Below are positions 43,829 to 52,545 of a stretch of 64,000 nucleotides of DNA, piece by piece (the stretch's first letter is position 1; every line of letters begins with the position of its first letter). The position numbers and the translations under genes were made by a program. The notes under the pieces were generated by a model. The model was not told the origin of the DNA. It made no database searches and worked only from the letters and a program-made list of their open reading frames with translations. The stretch comes from Chloroflexota bacterium (GTDB lineage: Bacteria; Chloroflexota; Dehalococcoidia; Lucifugimonadales; GCA-2719675): positions 36,226-100,225 of the forward strand of contig PBID01000003.1 in NCBI GenBank assembly GCA_002719675.1. The letters are read 5' to 3'.

Positions 43829-44510
43829 TTTTGTCCTCAATTTTTTTTGACATCCAATTATGAATTAATAATGTTACAACCGCTAAAACTCCTGAAATTA
43901 GACTTAATATAACTGCTGCAGAATTATCTCCGGATAAAACACTAGAATATATAGCTATAGGTAAAGTTTGAGTTTCCCCAGCTATGTTGCCTCCTACAAC
44001 ACTTGTAGCTCCAAATTCACTTAAAGCCCTAACAAATCCTCCAATAATGCCTGCTAAAACGCCTTTATAAGCAAGCGGTATAGTTACAACAAAAAAAGTT
44101 CTAAATGTATCTGCCCCCAAAGTTCTGGCAGCCAATTCCAAACGAGAATCTACTCCAGCAAAACCTATTGATATTGCTTTATATACCAAAGGATATGAAA
44201 CTACAGCAGCAGCCAAAGCGGTTGCCCACCAAGTAAAAATCAGATCAACACCAAAAATGTCATGCAAAAATGAACCTATAATACTATTTCTACCTAGTAC
44301 AATAAGTAACAAAAACCCTATTGTGACTGGAGGTAAAGCCAAAGGAATAATTCCTATAATTTCGATCAACATCCTGAGCCTAACTCTTCGCCTGATCGAC
44401 AACCAAGCGAGTAACGTAGCAATTGGCAAGTTGATTAAAGTAGCAACGACAGAAACCTTAAGACTAACAAGTAAGGAAGAATAGTAAATTGTTTCTTGTA
44501 TGTGATTCAA
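43818..44510 (-). CDS. modB: molybdate ABC transporter permease
   Basis: 230 residues, five or six membrane segments. The EAA loop that contacts the ATPase reads ELAARTLGADTFRTFFVVTIPLAYKGVLAG; the end of that segment GFVRALSEFGATSVVGGNIAGETQTLPIAIY is strongly ModB/CysT-like. The TTG start at 44510 has AAGGA about 8 bases upstream. Operon order modA-modB-modC. Confidence 0.92.
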   Translation of the reverse strand: MNHIQETIYYSSLLVSLKVSVVATLINLPIATLLAWLSIRRRVRLRMLIEIIGIIPLALPPVTIGFLLLIVLGRNSIIGSFLHDIFGVDLIFTWWATALAAAVVSYPLVYKAISIGFAGVDSRLELAARTLGADTFRTFFVVTIPLAYKGVLAGIIGGFVRALSEFGATSVVGGNIAGETQTLPIAIYSSVLSGDNSAAVILSLISGVLAVVTLLIHNWMSKKIEDKNGF

Positions 44511-44540
44511 ATATTAAATCCTTTTAATAGGCTAGGCTTT

Positions 44541-45356
44541 TTATTCCTTAGAAAGATCCTTTTGATTTTTTAAGTCAAAACCATTTCTTTGTAATATATC
44601 CTTAGAATAATCTCCAAAAAGAAATGAAATCAATTCTGAGGCAGCTGCTGGATTCTTTGATCCTGAAATACCAACAGCAGTATATACAATTGGTCTATGT
44701 GAATTAACATCTATAATATCTATCACCTTGATTTTATCATTTGAAATTATTTTAACATCTGTTGCATAAACAATAGCTAAATCGACATTCCCGGATTTTA
44801 CATATCTCAAAGCGTCTCTAGTATTATTAGCAAAAATAATTTTTTCTCTAAAAAATTCCCAAATATTATAATATTCAAGTACATCCTTCGCATAAACTCC
44901 TACGGGAGCAAGTTCAGGATTTGCAATTGATATCCTTTCTATCGGAAGCCCCATAATTTCTTGAATATTCTTGATTTCATATGAAAAATCTTCAGACGCA
45001 ACTAAAACCAATCGGTTCGAAGCAAAGAAACTGGTACTTGAAACAAGATTGGAGTCATTTAAAAAATCTCTAGGTAATATTCCAGCAGATAAAAATATAT
45101 CAGCATCAGCACCTGATGCAATCTGACGGGCCAATTTTTGGGAACCAGAATAGCTAACTGAAATTTCCACATTTTTTTCCAACTCAAATGAACTTTTTAT
45201 TTCTTCAATCACATCTTGCAAACTTATTGCAGAAAAAACCACAACTTTAGAAGCAGTACTTTGTCTGTTAAAGTCACTATAAGGAAAAATTATTATTAAA
45301 ATAATAAAAATACTCAAGATTATTAGCAAATTATTCCGTGTAAAAAATGATTTCAA
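44541..45356 (-). CDS. modA: molybdate-binding protein, membrane-anchored
   Basis: 271 residues from a TTG at 45356, which has GGAAGGA 6 bases upstream; an in-frame TTG at 45377 has no such site. An N-terminal hydrophobic segment (NLLIILSIFIILIIIF) serves as a signal or anchor; no lipobox Cys is visible. The mature part starts VVVFSAISLQDVIEEI and contains SYSGSQKLARQIASGADADIFLSAG, the oxyanion-binding Ser-rich elements of ModA, then IANPELAPVGVYAKDVLEYY. It captures molybdate (or tungstate) outside the membrane. Divergent from nusA. Confidence 0.9.
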   Translation of the reverse strand: MKSFFTRNNLLIILSIFIILIIIFPYSDFNRQSTASKVVVFSAISLQDVIEEIKSSFELEKNVEISVSYSGSQKLARQIASGADADIFLSAGILPRDFLNDSNLVSSTSFFASNRLVLVASEDFSYEIKNIQEIMGLPIERISIANPELAPVGVYAKDVLEYYNIWEFFREKIIFANNTRDALRYVKSGNVDLAIVYATDVKIISNDKIKVIDIIDVNSHRPIVYTAVGISGSKNPAAASELISFLFGDYSKDILQRNGFDLKNQKDLSKE

Positions 45357-45453
45357 TATTAATCCTTCCAAGAACAATTATTCCGCAACTCATGGAAATA
45401 ATTTTACACCAATTTGTAGAAAACAAAATGATATTTGACTCGGATCAAAAAGA

Positions 45454-45483
45454 TTGAAGTATTAGCTAAATAAATGATACAAT
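45454..45483 (+). promoter_or_regulatory. candidate promoter of nusA-infB operon
   Basis: TTGAAG (45454-45459), 18 bases, TACAAT (45478-45483) with TGA just before it, an extended -10. It would give a leader of about 105 bases that includes a terminator-like hairpin. rimP, which usually precedes nusA, is absent, so transcription probably starts here. Confidence 0.5.
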
Positions 45484-45530
45484 TGACGAAGGCATTTAAA
45501 AATGTCTTAAAAATAATTTATTAATCAATT

Positions 45531-45558
45531 AAAGTGGGGTGTTCCCACTTTTCTTGTT
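45531..45558 (+). terminator. terminator-like hairpin in the nusA leader
   Basis: AAAGTGGG (45531-45538), loop GTGTT, CCCACTTT (45544-45551), then TCTTGTTTT. It is an 8-bp stem ending in an A/U-rich base and followed by a T-rich run, 38 bases before nusA. It may act as an attenuator; a weaker stem (AAGGCATTT/AAATGTCTT) lies at 45489-45508. Confidence 0.55.
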
Positions 45559-45595
45559 TTAAGGGGAATCTTTCAATTAGAAAGGAACTCAAAAA

Positions 45596-47095
45596 ATGAA
45601 AAGTGACTTCATTATTGCTTTAACTCAGCTTGCTGCTGAACGCAATCTACCTAGGGGAACAGTTATTTCAGCAATCGAAGCTGCACTCGCTTCAGCTTAT
45701 AAAAAAGACAGTATCTCTACTGGTCAAAATATTTCAGTAAATCTTGATCCTGGCACAGGGGAAATATCTGCACATATTGTAAAAAATGTAGTCGAAACAC
45801 CCGAGGATCCAGAATTAGAAATCAGCCTGTCAGAAGCAAAAAAAATCAATTCTGAGGCAGAAATAGGCGCCACTATACAAATAGAAGAACTAACAAATAC
45901 TGCAGGAAGAATGGCAGCTCAGACTGCAAAGCAAGTTATTTTACAGATGCTTAGAGCCGCTGAAAATGAAATAATTTTGAAAGAATTTGAAAATAAAGAA
46001 GGTGAAGTTTTTTCAATTGTTATCCAAAAGATAGAAAAAAACCACATCATAGCGGATATTGGAAGAACAGAGGCTATATTACCAACTTCTGAACAATCTC
46101 CAAATGAAAAACATCGTGTAGGCCAAAAATTAAAAGTCGTTTTAAAGTCAATCAGGCCTTCAACTAGAGGTCCAGAAATAATAATTTCTAGAGCTGACGG
46201 AGATCTTTTAAAAAGACTCTTTGAAATGGAAGTTCCAGAAATTTATGATAATTTAGTTCAAATGGTTGAGGTTGCCAGAGAAGCTGGGTCTAGAAGTAAA
46301 ATTTCAGTATTTGCAAAACAAGAAGGAATCGACGCTGTGGGTTCCTGTGTTGGATTACGTGGAGTTAGAATACAAAACATTGTAAACGAACTACAAGGTG
46401 AAAAAATTGATGTTGTAGAATGGAATAAAGATCCAAAAATATATATTACTAATGCCCTAAGTCCAGCAACAATCCAAAGAGTAATCATTTTACCTGACAA
46501 ACAATCTGCAATCGCCATAGTGCCAGAAAATGAAATTTCATTAGCAATAGGCAAAGATGGGCAAAATGTAAGACTCGCAGCTAAACTTACAGGATGGAAA
46601 TTAGATATAAAAAGCAGTGCCGAATCTTTGGACCTTGATAATATTGAAGAACCTGAAATCGAAACTGAAATTGGCCCTGAAATCGAAACTCCTTTAGAGT
46701 TAGGACCTGATGATATTGAAAAAACTTTAGAGGAAATTCAGGAGGGTATAAAAATACCTGCAGAAAATGAAGACGTGTCTGAGGAACAATTAATTGAAGA
46801 ACCAGCTGCAGAAAATGAAGACGTGTCTGAGGAACAATTAATTGAAGACTTAATTGAAGAATCGATTGATTCTTCGCCTATCACAGAATCCGAAGAGCAA
46901 TCTGAAAAAACAGAATCAACTTCTATTGAAGATTTACCAACTGAAATATGGTCTCTCAATGCTATGTCTGGCGAAAAAACAAATTCAATCAGATTCGCTG
47001 AAGATATTGATGAACTAGGAAGGTCTAATTCACCTGGGGCTAAATCAACAAAAAAGAAACCTCAGAGAAATAAAAATAATAAAAAAGGAAGGTAA
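45596..47095 (+). CDS. nusA: transcription termination/antitermination protein NusA with acidic tail
   Basis: 499 residues. In order: N-terminal RNAP-binding domain (to about 130), S1 domain (about 135-200, GEVFSIVIQKIEKNHIIADIGRTEAILP), KH1 and KH2 (200-345, with VGLRGVRIQNIVNELQGEKIDVVEW and AIGKDGQNVRLAAKLTGWKLDI). After 345 comes a 150-residue Glu-rich tail with two copies of a 16-residue repeat (AENEDVSEEQLIEEPA-like), ending in a basic KKKPQRNKNNKKGR. The tail is in the place of the AR domains of E. coli NusA but is not homologous to them. AAAGGA precedes the ATG. Confidence 0.94.
   Translation: MKSDFIIALTQLAAERNLPRGTVISAIEAALASAYKKDSISTGQNISVNLDPGTGEISAHIVKNVVETPEDPELEISLSEAKKINSEAEIGATIQIEELTNTAGRMAAQTAKQVILQMLRAAENEIILKEFENKEGEVFSIVIQKIEKNHIIADIGRTEAILPTSEQSPNEKHRVGQKLKVVLKSIRPSTRGPEIIISRADGDLLKRLFEMEVPEIYDNLVQMVEVAREAGSRSKISVFAKQEGIDAVGSCVGLRGVRIQNIVNELQGEKIDVVEWNKDPKIYITNALSPATIQRVIILPDKQSAIAIVPENEISLAIGKDGQNVRLAAKLTGWKLDIKSSAESLDLDNIEEPEIETEIGPEIETPLELGPDDIEKTLEEIQEGIKIPAENEDVSEEQLIEEPAAENEDVSEEQLIEDLIEESIDSSPITESEEQSEKTESTSIEDLPTEIWSLNAMSGEKTNSIRFAEDIDELGRSNSPGAKSTKKKPQRNKNNKKGR
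46760..46848 (+). repeat. 48-bp direct repeat in the nusA tail
   Basis: The 41 bases starting at 46760 recur exactly at 46808 (period 48, in frame, 16 residues), encoding AENEDVSEEQLIEE-type units. The exact DNA identity suggests a recent duplication. Confidence 0.88.
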
Positions 47096-47204
47096 TAAAA
47101 CTCAAATATATCCATACTTAGGCATAAAAATCAAAAGAACCATTTTTTAAAAAAACTTGATACTTTAAATTATCCTTATCAACCTTTATCTAGTACAAAT
47201 TTCT

Positions 47205-49001
47205 ATGAACAACAAGCCCTCAACAAATCAAAATCTCTCCGAAGGTGCATTGACAGATTCGCAATCTCAGGAAACAGTCAAGAAGATTGATGTTCCTGAA
47301 ATTGTCACTGTGAATGAACTCTCAAGTTTGATGAAAATAGAATCCATAGAATTAATTAAAAACTTAATGAGAAATGGATTTATGTTTTCAATAAACGATG
47401 TTGTTGAAAGAGACATTGCGGTGTTACTGGCAAAGCATTTTGGTTTTGAAGTTCTACCATTATCAAAAGAATCTACTTCAACTACAAGTCAATATGAAAA
47501 AGGTACCGACTCAAAACTAAATAATCGCCCACCTGTTATAGCTATACTTGGTCATGTAGACCATGGGAAAACCACACTACTTGACAGTATTAGAAAAACA
47601 AACATAGTTTCAGCAGAGGCAGGCGGAATCACGCAGCATATTGGGGCTTATCAAATCAATCATAACCAACAACCAATAACCTTCATAGACACACCTGGTC
47701 ATGCTGCATTCACCCAAATGAGAGCTAGAGGAGCAAATATTACTGATATTGTTATTCTTGTTGTAGCTGCCGATGATGGAATAATGCCTCAAACAATAGA
47801 AGCAATAAATCACATCAAGGCTGCAAATGTACCAATGATTGTTGCCATAAATAAAATGGATAGCCCTACTTCAGATCCTGATCGCGTAAAACGACAGCTT
47901 TCTGAAAATAATATTTTAATTGAAGAGTGGGGTGGCGATATAATATCCTGTGAAGTATCTGCTCTCAAGGGAGAAGGGATCGAAGATTTACTTGAAAACA
48001 TCATCCTTCTTTCTGAAATTTTAGAACTCAAATCTGACGTCAATAAAGATGCTACAGGTGTAATAATTGAAGCAAGTTTAGATAAAAATAGCGGTCCATC
48101 AACAACGTTACTAGTTCAAAACGGAACTTTATTGTTAGGAGACTACATATTTGCTGGTAAGTCTTCGGGGAAAATTAAATCAATTGTTAACGATGTAGGG
48201 GAAAAGCTTAATAAAGCGGAACCATCTTTACCAGTAAAGATATTGGGACTAGACAGTGTGCCAGAAGCAGGATCAGTTTTCCAATCAACAAAAGATTCCA
48301 AATCTCTAAAACACGAATTGTCTCAAACTTCCAAATCTTCAAATTCAGCAAAAACTATTCAACTAGAGAATCTTAGAGCCAGCTCAGACTCTGAAAATAT
48401 TACATCATTAAATATTATCTTAAAAACTGATTTTCAAGGCACACTTGAACCAATAATTAACAGCATAGAAAATTTAGCAAACGATCGTCAAAGAATTAAT
48501 GTTATTCATGCTTCTAGTGGAGGAATCTCTGAAAATGATATCTTATTAGCTAGTGCATCTAATGCAATTGTCTTTGGATTTAATGTTTTTACTCAACCAA
48601 GCGCACATATGCTAGCAACTAAAGAACTAATTCAAATAAGAGATCATCGTATTATCTATGAACTATTAGATGATATCCAAAGCCTCCTTTCTGACATATC
48701 AGAACCTATAAAAGAAGATATTATATCTGGTGTCGCAATAGTGAAAGCAATTTTCTCACACGGCAAAAGCGCAAAAATTGCTGGGATTATGGTAAATGAA
48801 GGAAGCATTAAACGCGGAAACACTATCCATTTAATTAGAAATAGTCAATTGGTACATAAAGGTCCTATTCGTAGCCTAAGGCATTTTAAAGATGATGTAA
48901 GAGAATTAAACTCTGGTTTTGAAGGTGGTATCGTTCTGGAAACCTTCCAAGATATTAAAGAGGGGGATATGCTAGAAGCACATTCCCTAGAAATAAAATA
49001 A
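47205..49001 (+). CDS. infB: translation initiation factor IF-2
   Basis: GTPase that places initiator tRNA on the small subunit. 598 residues, a short form: a 100-residue N-terminal part with an IF2_N-like helical domain (VTVNELSSLMKIESIELIKNLMRNG), then the G domain (GHVDHGKTT, DTPGHAAFTQMRARG, NKMD), domain II, and the C-terminal tRNA-binding domain (AIFSHGKSAKIAGIMVNEGSIKRG). It follows nusA by 109 bases, without the ylxR/ylxQ genes often found between. No clear ribosome-binding site is visible ahead of the ATG. Confidence 0.96.
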   Translation: MNNKPSTNQNLSEGALTDSQSQETVKKIDVPEIVTVNELSSLMKIESIELIKNLMRNGFMFSINDVVERDIAVLLAKHFGFEVLPLSKESTSTTSQYEKGTDSKLNNRPPVIAILGHVDHGKTTLLDSIRKTNIVSAEAGGITQHIGAYQINHNQQPITFIDTPGHAAFTQMRARGANITDIVILVVAADDGIMPQTIEAINHIKAANVPMIVAINKMDSPTSDPDRVKRQLSENNILIEEWGGDIISCEVSALKGEGIEDLLENIILLSEILELKSDVNKDATGVIIEASLDKNSGPSTTLLVQNGTLLLGDYIFAGKSSGKIKSIVNDVGEKLNKAEPSLPVKILGLDSVPEAGSVFQSTKDSKSLKHELSQTSKSSNSAKTIQLENLRASSDSENITSLNIILKTDFQGTLEPIINSIENLANDRQRINVIHASSGGISENDILLASASNAIVFGFNVFTQPSAHMLATKELIQIRDHRIIYELLDDIQSLLSDISEPIKEDIISGVAIVKAIFSHGKSAKIAGIMVNEGSIKRGNTIHLIRNSQLVHKGPIRSLRHFKDDVRELNSGFEGGIVLETFQDIKEGDMLEAHSLEIK

Positions 49002-49072
49002 ACAGCCTCTGTGTTTCGCTTATTTCCTAATATTTTCAAAAACAATCTTCACAAAAAATAGCAGGAGAAAAA

Positions 49073-49429
49073 ATGAATAGCCATAGAATTGACAGAATAA
49101 ATTCTATGATTCGTAACGAAGTAAGTAAGATTATCAATGAAAATATTAAAGACCCCCGAATCAATGCGTTAATCAGTATTACAAAAGTTAAAACATCCAA
49201 AGATTTGTCTAGCTCAAAAATATCTATCAGTCTAATTGGGAATGATTCAGAAAAAACTAACACTCTCAAAGCTTTAAAATCTGCATCAGGTTTTATTCGT
49301 CATAATTTACAAAAAAATATCTCTCTTAAAAAAATTCCATCAATAAATTTTACTATCGACGAAACTATAGTAACTGCGCAAAGAATAACAAAATTAATCA
49401 ACAAGCATAAAATTAAAAAAGCTGATTAA
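49073..49429 (+). CDS. rbfA: ribosome-binding factor A
   Basis: 118 residues; a KH-like protein that binds the 16S rRNA 5' region and helps 30S maturation. The family start HRIDRINSMIRNEVSKIINENIKDPRI and the end ISLKKIPSINFTIDETI are clear. AGGAG lies about 7 bases before the ATG at 49073. It sits between infB and truB, the normal order. Confidence 0.94.
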   Translation: MNSHRIDRINSMIRNEVSKIINENIKDPRINALISITKVKTSKDLSSSKISISLIGNDSEKTNTLKALKSASGFIRHNLQKNISLKKIPSINFTIDETIVTAQRITKLINKHKIKKAD

Positions 49430-49438
49430 AAATCTGTC

Positions 49439-50347
49439 ATGGAAAAAATTCACGGAATCATATCCATAAACAAACCTTTCGGTATTACTTCGACTCAAGT
49501 TGTAAGAGAGATTAAACGTTCATCTAGGCAAAAAAAAGTTGGACACTCTGGCACCCTCGACCCCACAGCAGAAGGAGTATTACCTATTTGTATAGGTCAA
49601 GGAACTCGAGTAGTCGAAAATATTATGGAATTTAAAAAAGAATACATTGGAACTATTCGCTTAGGAATATCAACTGATACATTTGACTCAATGGGTACGA
49701 TATTAAAAATCTCAAATGTCGATAGTATTTCAAAAAAGATTATTGAAGAAAATCTTAAAATTTTTTATGGAGAAATAAAACAAACTCCTCCAATGTTTAG
49801 TGCGCTCAAAAATAAAGGAAAACGATTATATGACATTGCCAGATCAGGTAATAGCATTCAATTAACTCCCAGGAATGTCTCTGTATCAAAAATCAAACTG
49901 ATTGAATGGCGTCCACCAAATGCAAAAATACTTGTGCAATGCAGCAAAGGTTTTTACATGCGATCTTTAGCTGAAGATTTAGGGAAAATTTTAAACGTGG
50001 GGGCACATTTAAATTACCTTGTTAGAAAAAGCGTAGGCCCCTTCAAAATAAACGAATCTATATCATTAGAAGACGCTATTGAATCCTTCAAAGAAAATAC
50101 TTGGGATAAATATTTATTAAACCCTGATTTTGCCTTGGGAAAAATTCCCTCAACAATACTTGATGAAATAAATGAAAATAAAATAAAAACAGGTCAAACA
50201 ATTTTTCTAACTTTACCACTTGAAAAACATAAATTAGGGGATCAAATTAAAGCGTATGGTCATAAAGGAAATTTTGTAGGTATTCTTTCAAAAATTTCAG
50301 AAAATGGAACATGGAAACCTGATAAGGTTTTTACTTCAAATCAATAG
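49439..50347 (+). CDS. truB: tRNA pseudouridine(55) synthase
   Basis: Makes pseudouridine 55 in the T-loop of tRNAs. 302 residues. The catalytic Asp is in GHSGTLDPTAEGVLPI (about residue 41); other family motifs are KPFGITSTQVVREIKR, TPPMFSALKNKGKRLYDIARSG and CSKGFYMRSLAEDLG. C-terminal 70 residues form the PUA-like part. It follows rbfA by 9 bases. Confidence 0.95.
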   Translation: MEKIHGIISINKPFGITSTQVVREIKRSSRQKKVGHSGTLDPTAEGVLPICIGQGTRVVENIMEFKKEYIGTIRLGISTDTFDSMGTILKISNVDSISKKIIEENLKIFYGEIKQTPPMFSALKNKGKRLYDIARSGNSIQLTPRNVSVSKIKLIEWRPPNAKILVQCSKGFYMRSLAEDLGKILNVGAHLNYLVRKSVGPFKINESISLEDAIESFKENTWDKYLLNPDFALGKIPSTILDEINENKIKTGQTIFLTLPLEKHKLGDQIKAYGHKGNFVGILSKISENGTWKPDKVFTSNQ

Positions 50348-50416
50348 TTATCTTATATATAGTATATTTACACCCAACTCGTATTGCATATAAATATAAA
50401 ATCACATATAATAACC

Positions 50417-50445
50417 TTGACATGTATACAATATTTATATATGTT
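50417..50445 (+). promoter_or_regulatory. candidate promoter upstream of the zinc-ribbon gene
   Basis: Perfect TTGACA (50417-50422), 17 bases, TATGTT (50440-50445). It lies in the 136-base gap after truB and would drive the small zinc-ribbon gene and possibly rplU-rpmA-rpmE. Confidence 0.5.
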
Positions 50446-50483
50446 CAAAGTACTACAAGTACATATATACGGAGGTCATGACT

Positions 50484-50627
50484 ATGGAGGCATATTGCTT
50501 CAAATGCAGAAAAAAAGTCACAATTGCTAATCCTGAATCGGTAACGCTAAAAAATGGTAGGCCAGCTACTAGAGGTACTTGCCCTACTTGTCCAGATACT
50601 AAAGTTTTCAGAATTGGTAAAGCTTAA
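50484..50627 (+). CDS. small zinc-ribbon protein (DUF5679-like)
   Basis: A 47-residue protein missed by ordinary length cut-offs. It reads MEAYCFKCRKKVTI..., with two Cys pairs (CFKC and CPTC), a central VTLKNGRPATRGTC and a C-terminal KVFRIGKA; this is the DUF5679 pattern, common in Chloroflexi and Actinobacteria. The ATG at 50484 has GGAGG 8 bases upstream; the ATG at 50478 is only 2 bases from it and less likely. It has its own promoter candidate and a following hairpin. Function unknown; zinc binding and a ribosome- or nucleic-acid-linked role are inference from the motif and its place before rplU. Confidence 0.88.
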   Translation: MEAYCFKCRKKVTIANPESVTLKNGRPATRGTCPTCPDTKVFRIGKA

Positions 50628-50659
50628 TTTAAGCTACTGAATACTTTTTAATTTATATT

Positions 50660-50714
50660 GGCGTCTTTTAGGCTATCGCTTTTATGTGCGCCTTATCTTT
50701 TTGTTAGTTTTTTT
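50660..50714 (+). promoter_or_regulatory. hairpin and U-rich run in the rplU leader
   Basis: GGCGT (50660-50664) can pair with GCGCC (50688-50692) around a 23-base loop, followed by a T-rich run TTATCTTTTTGTTAGTTTTTTT. It could end the zinc-ribbon transcript or act as an L21 leader controlling rplU. The stem is short, so this is a suggestion. Confidence 0.35.
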
Positions 50715-50728
50715 CATGGAGGAACTGA

Positions 50729-51091
50729 TTGACTACTTACGCGGTTTTTCAAACAGGCGGAAAACAATATAAGGTCTCGCAGGGAGATACTGTTCGAGTT
50801 GAATCTTTAAATATCCCTGCATCCGGCAAAATAAGCATCAACGATGTTTTACTACACTCAGAAAACGGTTCCTTAACCGTTGGGTCTCCTACAATAGAAG
50901 GAGCTTCAATATCTGCAAAATTAGTTAAAAACGGAAGGTCAAAAAAAATTCGTGTCTTCCACTACAAGCATAAAACTAGATTAAGAAAAACTTTTGGGCA
51001 CAGACAAAATTTCACTGAACTTGAAATCACTGACATCTCTTTAAAAGCAGCAAAAAAAACTACAGCAAAAAAAACTACAGCAAAAAAATAA
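50729..51091 (+). CDS. rplU: 50S ribosomal protein L21
   Basis: 120 residues. The family start TTYAVFQTGGKQYKVSQGD and the conserved VFHYKHKTRLRKTFGHRQNFTELEI (near residue 70-95) identify it. The last 15 residues are a low-complexity KKTTAKKTTAKK tail of 5-residue repeats. The TTG start at 50729 has GGAGG 6 bases upstream. First of rplU-rpmA-rpmE. Confidence 0.95.
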   Translation: MTTYAVFQTGGKQYKVSQGDTVRVESLNIPASGKISINDVLLHSENGSLTVGSPTIEGASISAKLVKNGRSKKIRVFHYKHKTRLRKTFGHRQNFTELEITDISLKAAKKTTAKKTTAKK

Positions 51092-51112
51092 TTAATCTTA
51101 GAGGTATTAAGT

Positions 51113-51388
51113 ATGGCACATAAGAAAGGCGGCGGCAGTAGCAGCAACGGAAGAGATAGTCGCGGACAACGCCTTGGAGTAAAAAAATATGATACAGAGT
51201 TAGTTTCTGCAGGTTCAATTATAGTACGACAAAGGGGAACAAAAGTTTTCCCTGGTGAAAATGTAGGCATTGGTAGAGATCACACATTATTTGCTCTTGT
51301 CGACGGAAAAGTAAAATTTGAACACAACTCATCTACTAAAAAACGAGTTAGTATTTATCCACAAACAGAAGAGAAAAATACCAAATGA
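51113..51388 (+). CDS. rpmA: 50S ribosomal protein L27
   Basis: 91 residues. The N-terminus [26 protein letters not shown] is the flexible tail that reaches the peptidyl-transferase centre; there is no Firmicutes-type cleaved leader. [24 protein letters not shown] completes the signature. It overlaps rpmE by 4 bases (ATGA). Confidence 0.96.
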   Translation: MAHKKGGGSSSNGRDSRGQRLGVKKYDTELVSAGSIIVRQRGTKVFPGENVGIGRDHTLFALVDGKVKFEHNSSTKKRVSIYPQTEEKNTK

Positions 51389-51585
51389 AACCCAAGATTC
51401 ACCCCAACTACTATAATCAAGCCCAAGTCAGGTGCACCTGTGGTAACACTTTTACTACTGGATCTACAAAAGAATCAATTCAGGTAGAAATATGTAATCA
51501 ATGCCATCCTTTTTATACTGGAGAGCAGAGAATAGTAGACACCGAAGGAAGGGTTGAGAGATTAAAAAGAAGATATAAATTATAA
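51385..51585 (+). CDS. rpmE: 50S ribosomal protein L31
   Basis: 66 residues. Zinc-type L31: CTCGNTF and the [27 protein letters not shown] segment give the Cys set (two Cys close together, then CxxC-like positions). It starts inside the rpmA stop region, so the two are coupled. Confidence 0.95.
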   Translation: MKPKIHPNYYNQAQVRCTCGNTFTTGSTKESIQVEICNQCHPFYTGEQRIVDTEGRVERLKRRYKL

Positions 51586-51637
51586 AAAATTTATTACTTT
51601 AATCACCTTCTAAGAACTCCTTAACACAAACTTGACT

Positions 51638-52543
51638 ATGAAAAAATTTACATATGGTGGGCAAGCAATAATAGAAGGAGTAATGATACGAGGCAGAACC
51701 TGTTATACGATAGCTGTACGAACTCCGGCAGGTTTAATAACCACAAAATCCTTCAAATTAAACAGTTTTTTGAATGGCCCGATGAGAAAAATACCAATGC
51801 TAAGGGGTGTTTTAACGCTAATTGAAATGTTATTGATTGGAACCAAATCGTTATCTTATTCTGCTGAAATTGCTTCCAAAGAAACTGACGATACTGAATC
51901 TTCTAAAGAGTCAACTACTGATATATCTCTAATATTTACAATGATTTTTTCATTAATTTTTGGAATTACTTTATTTTTTTTAATCCCTTTATACATAAGT
52001 AGTTTATTTGAAAATTTTCTAGATTTACACCTGATATCAAACATATTTGAAGGAATTATAAGAATTATAATTTTTTTACTTTACTTGATATTAATTGGTC
52101 AAATACATGATATTAAGCGAGTATTTATGTATCATGGAGCTGAACATATGGCTATACATTGTTACGAAAAAAATGAAACCCTTTCAGTAGATAATATCAA
52201 AAAATATTCTACCCAGCATCCTAGGTGCGGAACTGCTTTCATTTTAGTAGTTTTAATCTTATCAATAATAATATTCGGAATGATTGGAAGAGATTTTTCA
52301 CTAACAATTTTAATAGCTTCCAGAATTTTTATGATCCCAATTATCGCAGCGATAGGTTACGAAATAATTCGAATAAGCGGTAAATTCCAAAATCAACCTA
52401 TAATCAAAATTCTTTTTAAGCCTAGCCTAGAATTACAAAAACTTACAACAAAAATTCCTGATGCCAAACAAATTGAAATTGCTATTTCTAGCTTAAATTT
52501 AGCAATTGAAAAAGATGTTAATCAAAAGAATCAGGAATCATAA
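51638..52543 (+). CDS. DUF1385 family membrane protein
   Basis: 301 residues from the ATG at 51638 (TTG at 51632 is in frame). The conserved opening YGGQAIIEGVMIRGRTCYTIAVR, the middle YHGAEHMAIHCYE and HPRCGTAFILVV are DUF1385 hallmarks. About four or five membrane segments lie between residues 100 and 250. The function is unknown; in other bacteria the gene often lies by rpmE, prfA and prmC, which are not next to it here. It ends 2 bases from convergent hisIE. Confidence 0.92.
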   Translation: MKKFTYGGQAIIEGVMIRGRTCYTIAVRTPAGLITTKSFKLNSFLNGPMRKIPMLRGVLTLIEMLLIGTKSLSYSAEIASKETDDTESSKESTTDISLIFTMIFSLIFGITLFFLIPLYISSLFENFLDLHLISNIFEGIIRIIIFLLYLILIGQIHDIKRVFMYHGAEHMAIHCYEKNETLSVDNIKKYSTQHPRCGTAFILVVLILSIIIFGMIGRDFSLTILIASRIFMIPIIAAIGYEIIRISGKFQNQPIIKILFKPSLELQKLTTKIPDAKQIEIAISSLNLAIEKDVNQKNQES

Positions 52544-52545
52544 AA

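Noticed and set aside
45357..45377. Longer modA start at the TTG at 45377
   Set aside because: No ribosome-binding site there, while GGAAGGA lies 6 bases before the TTG at 45356.
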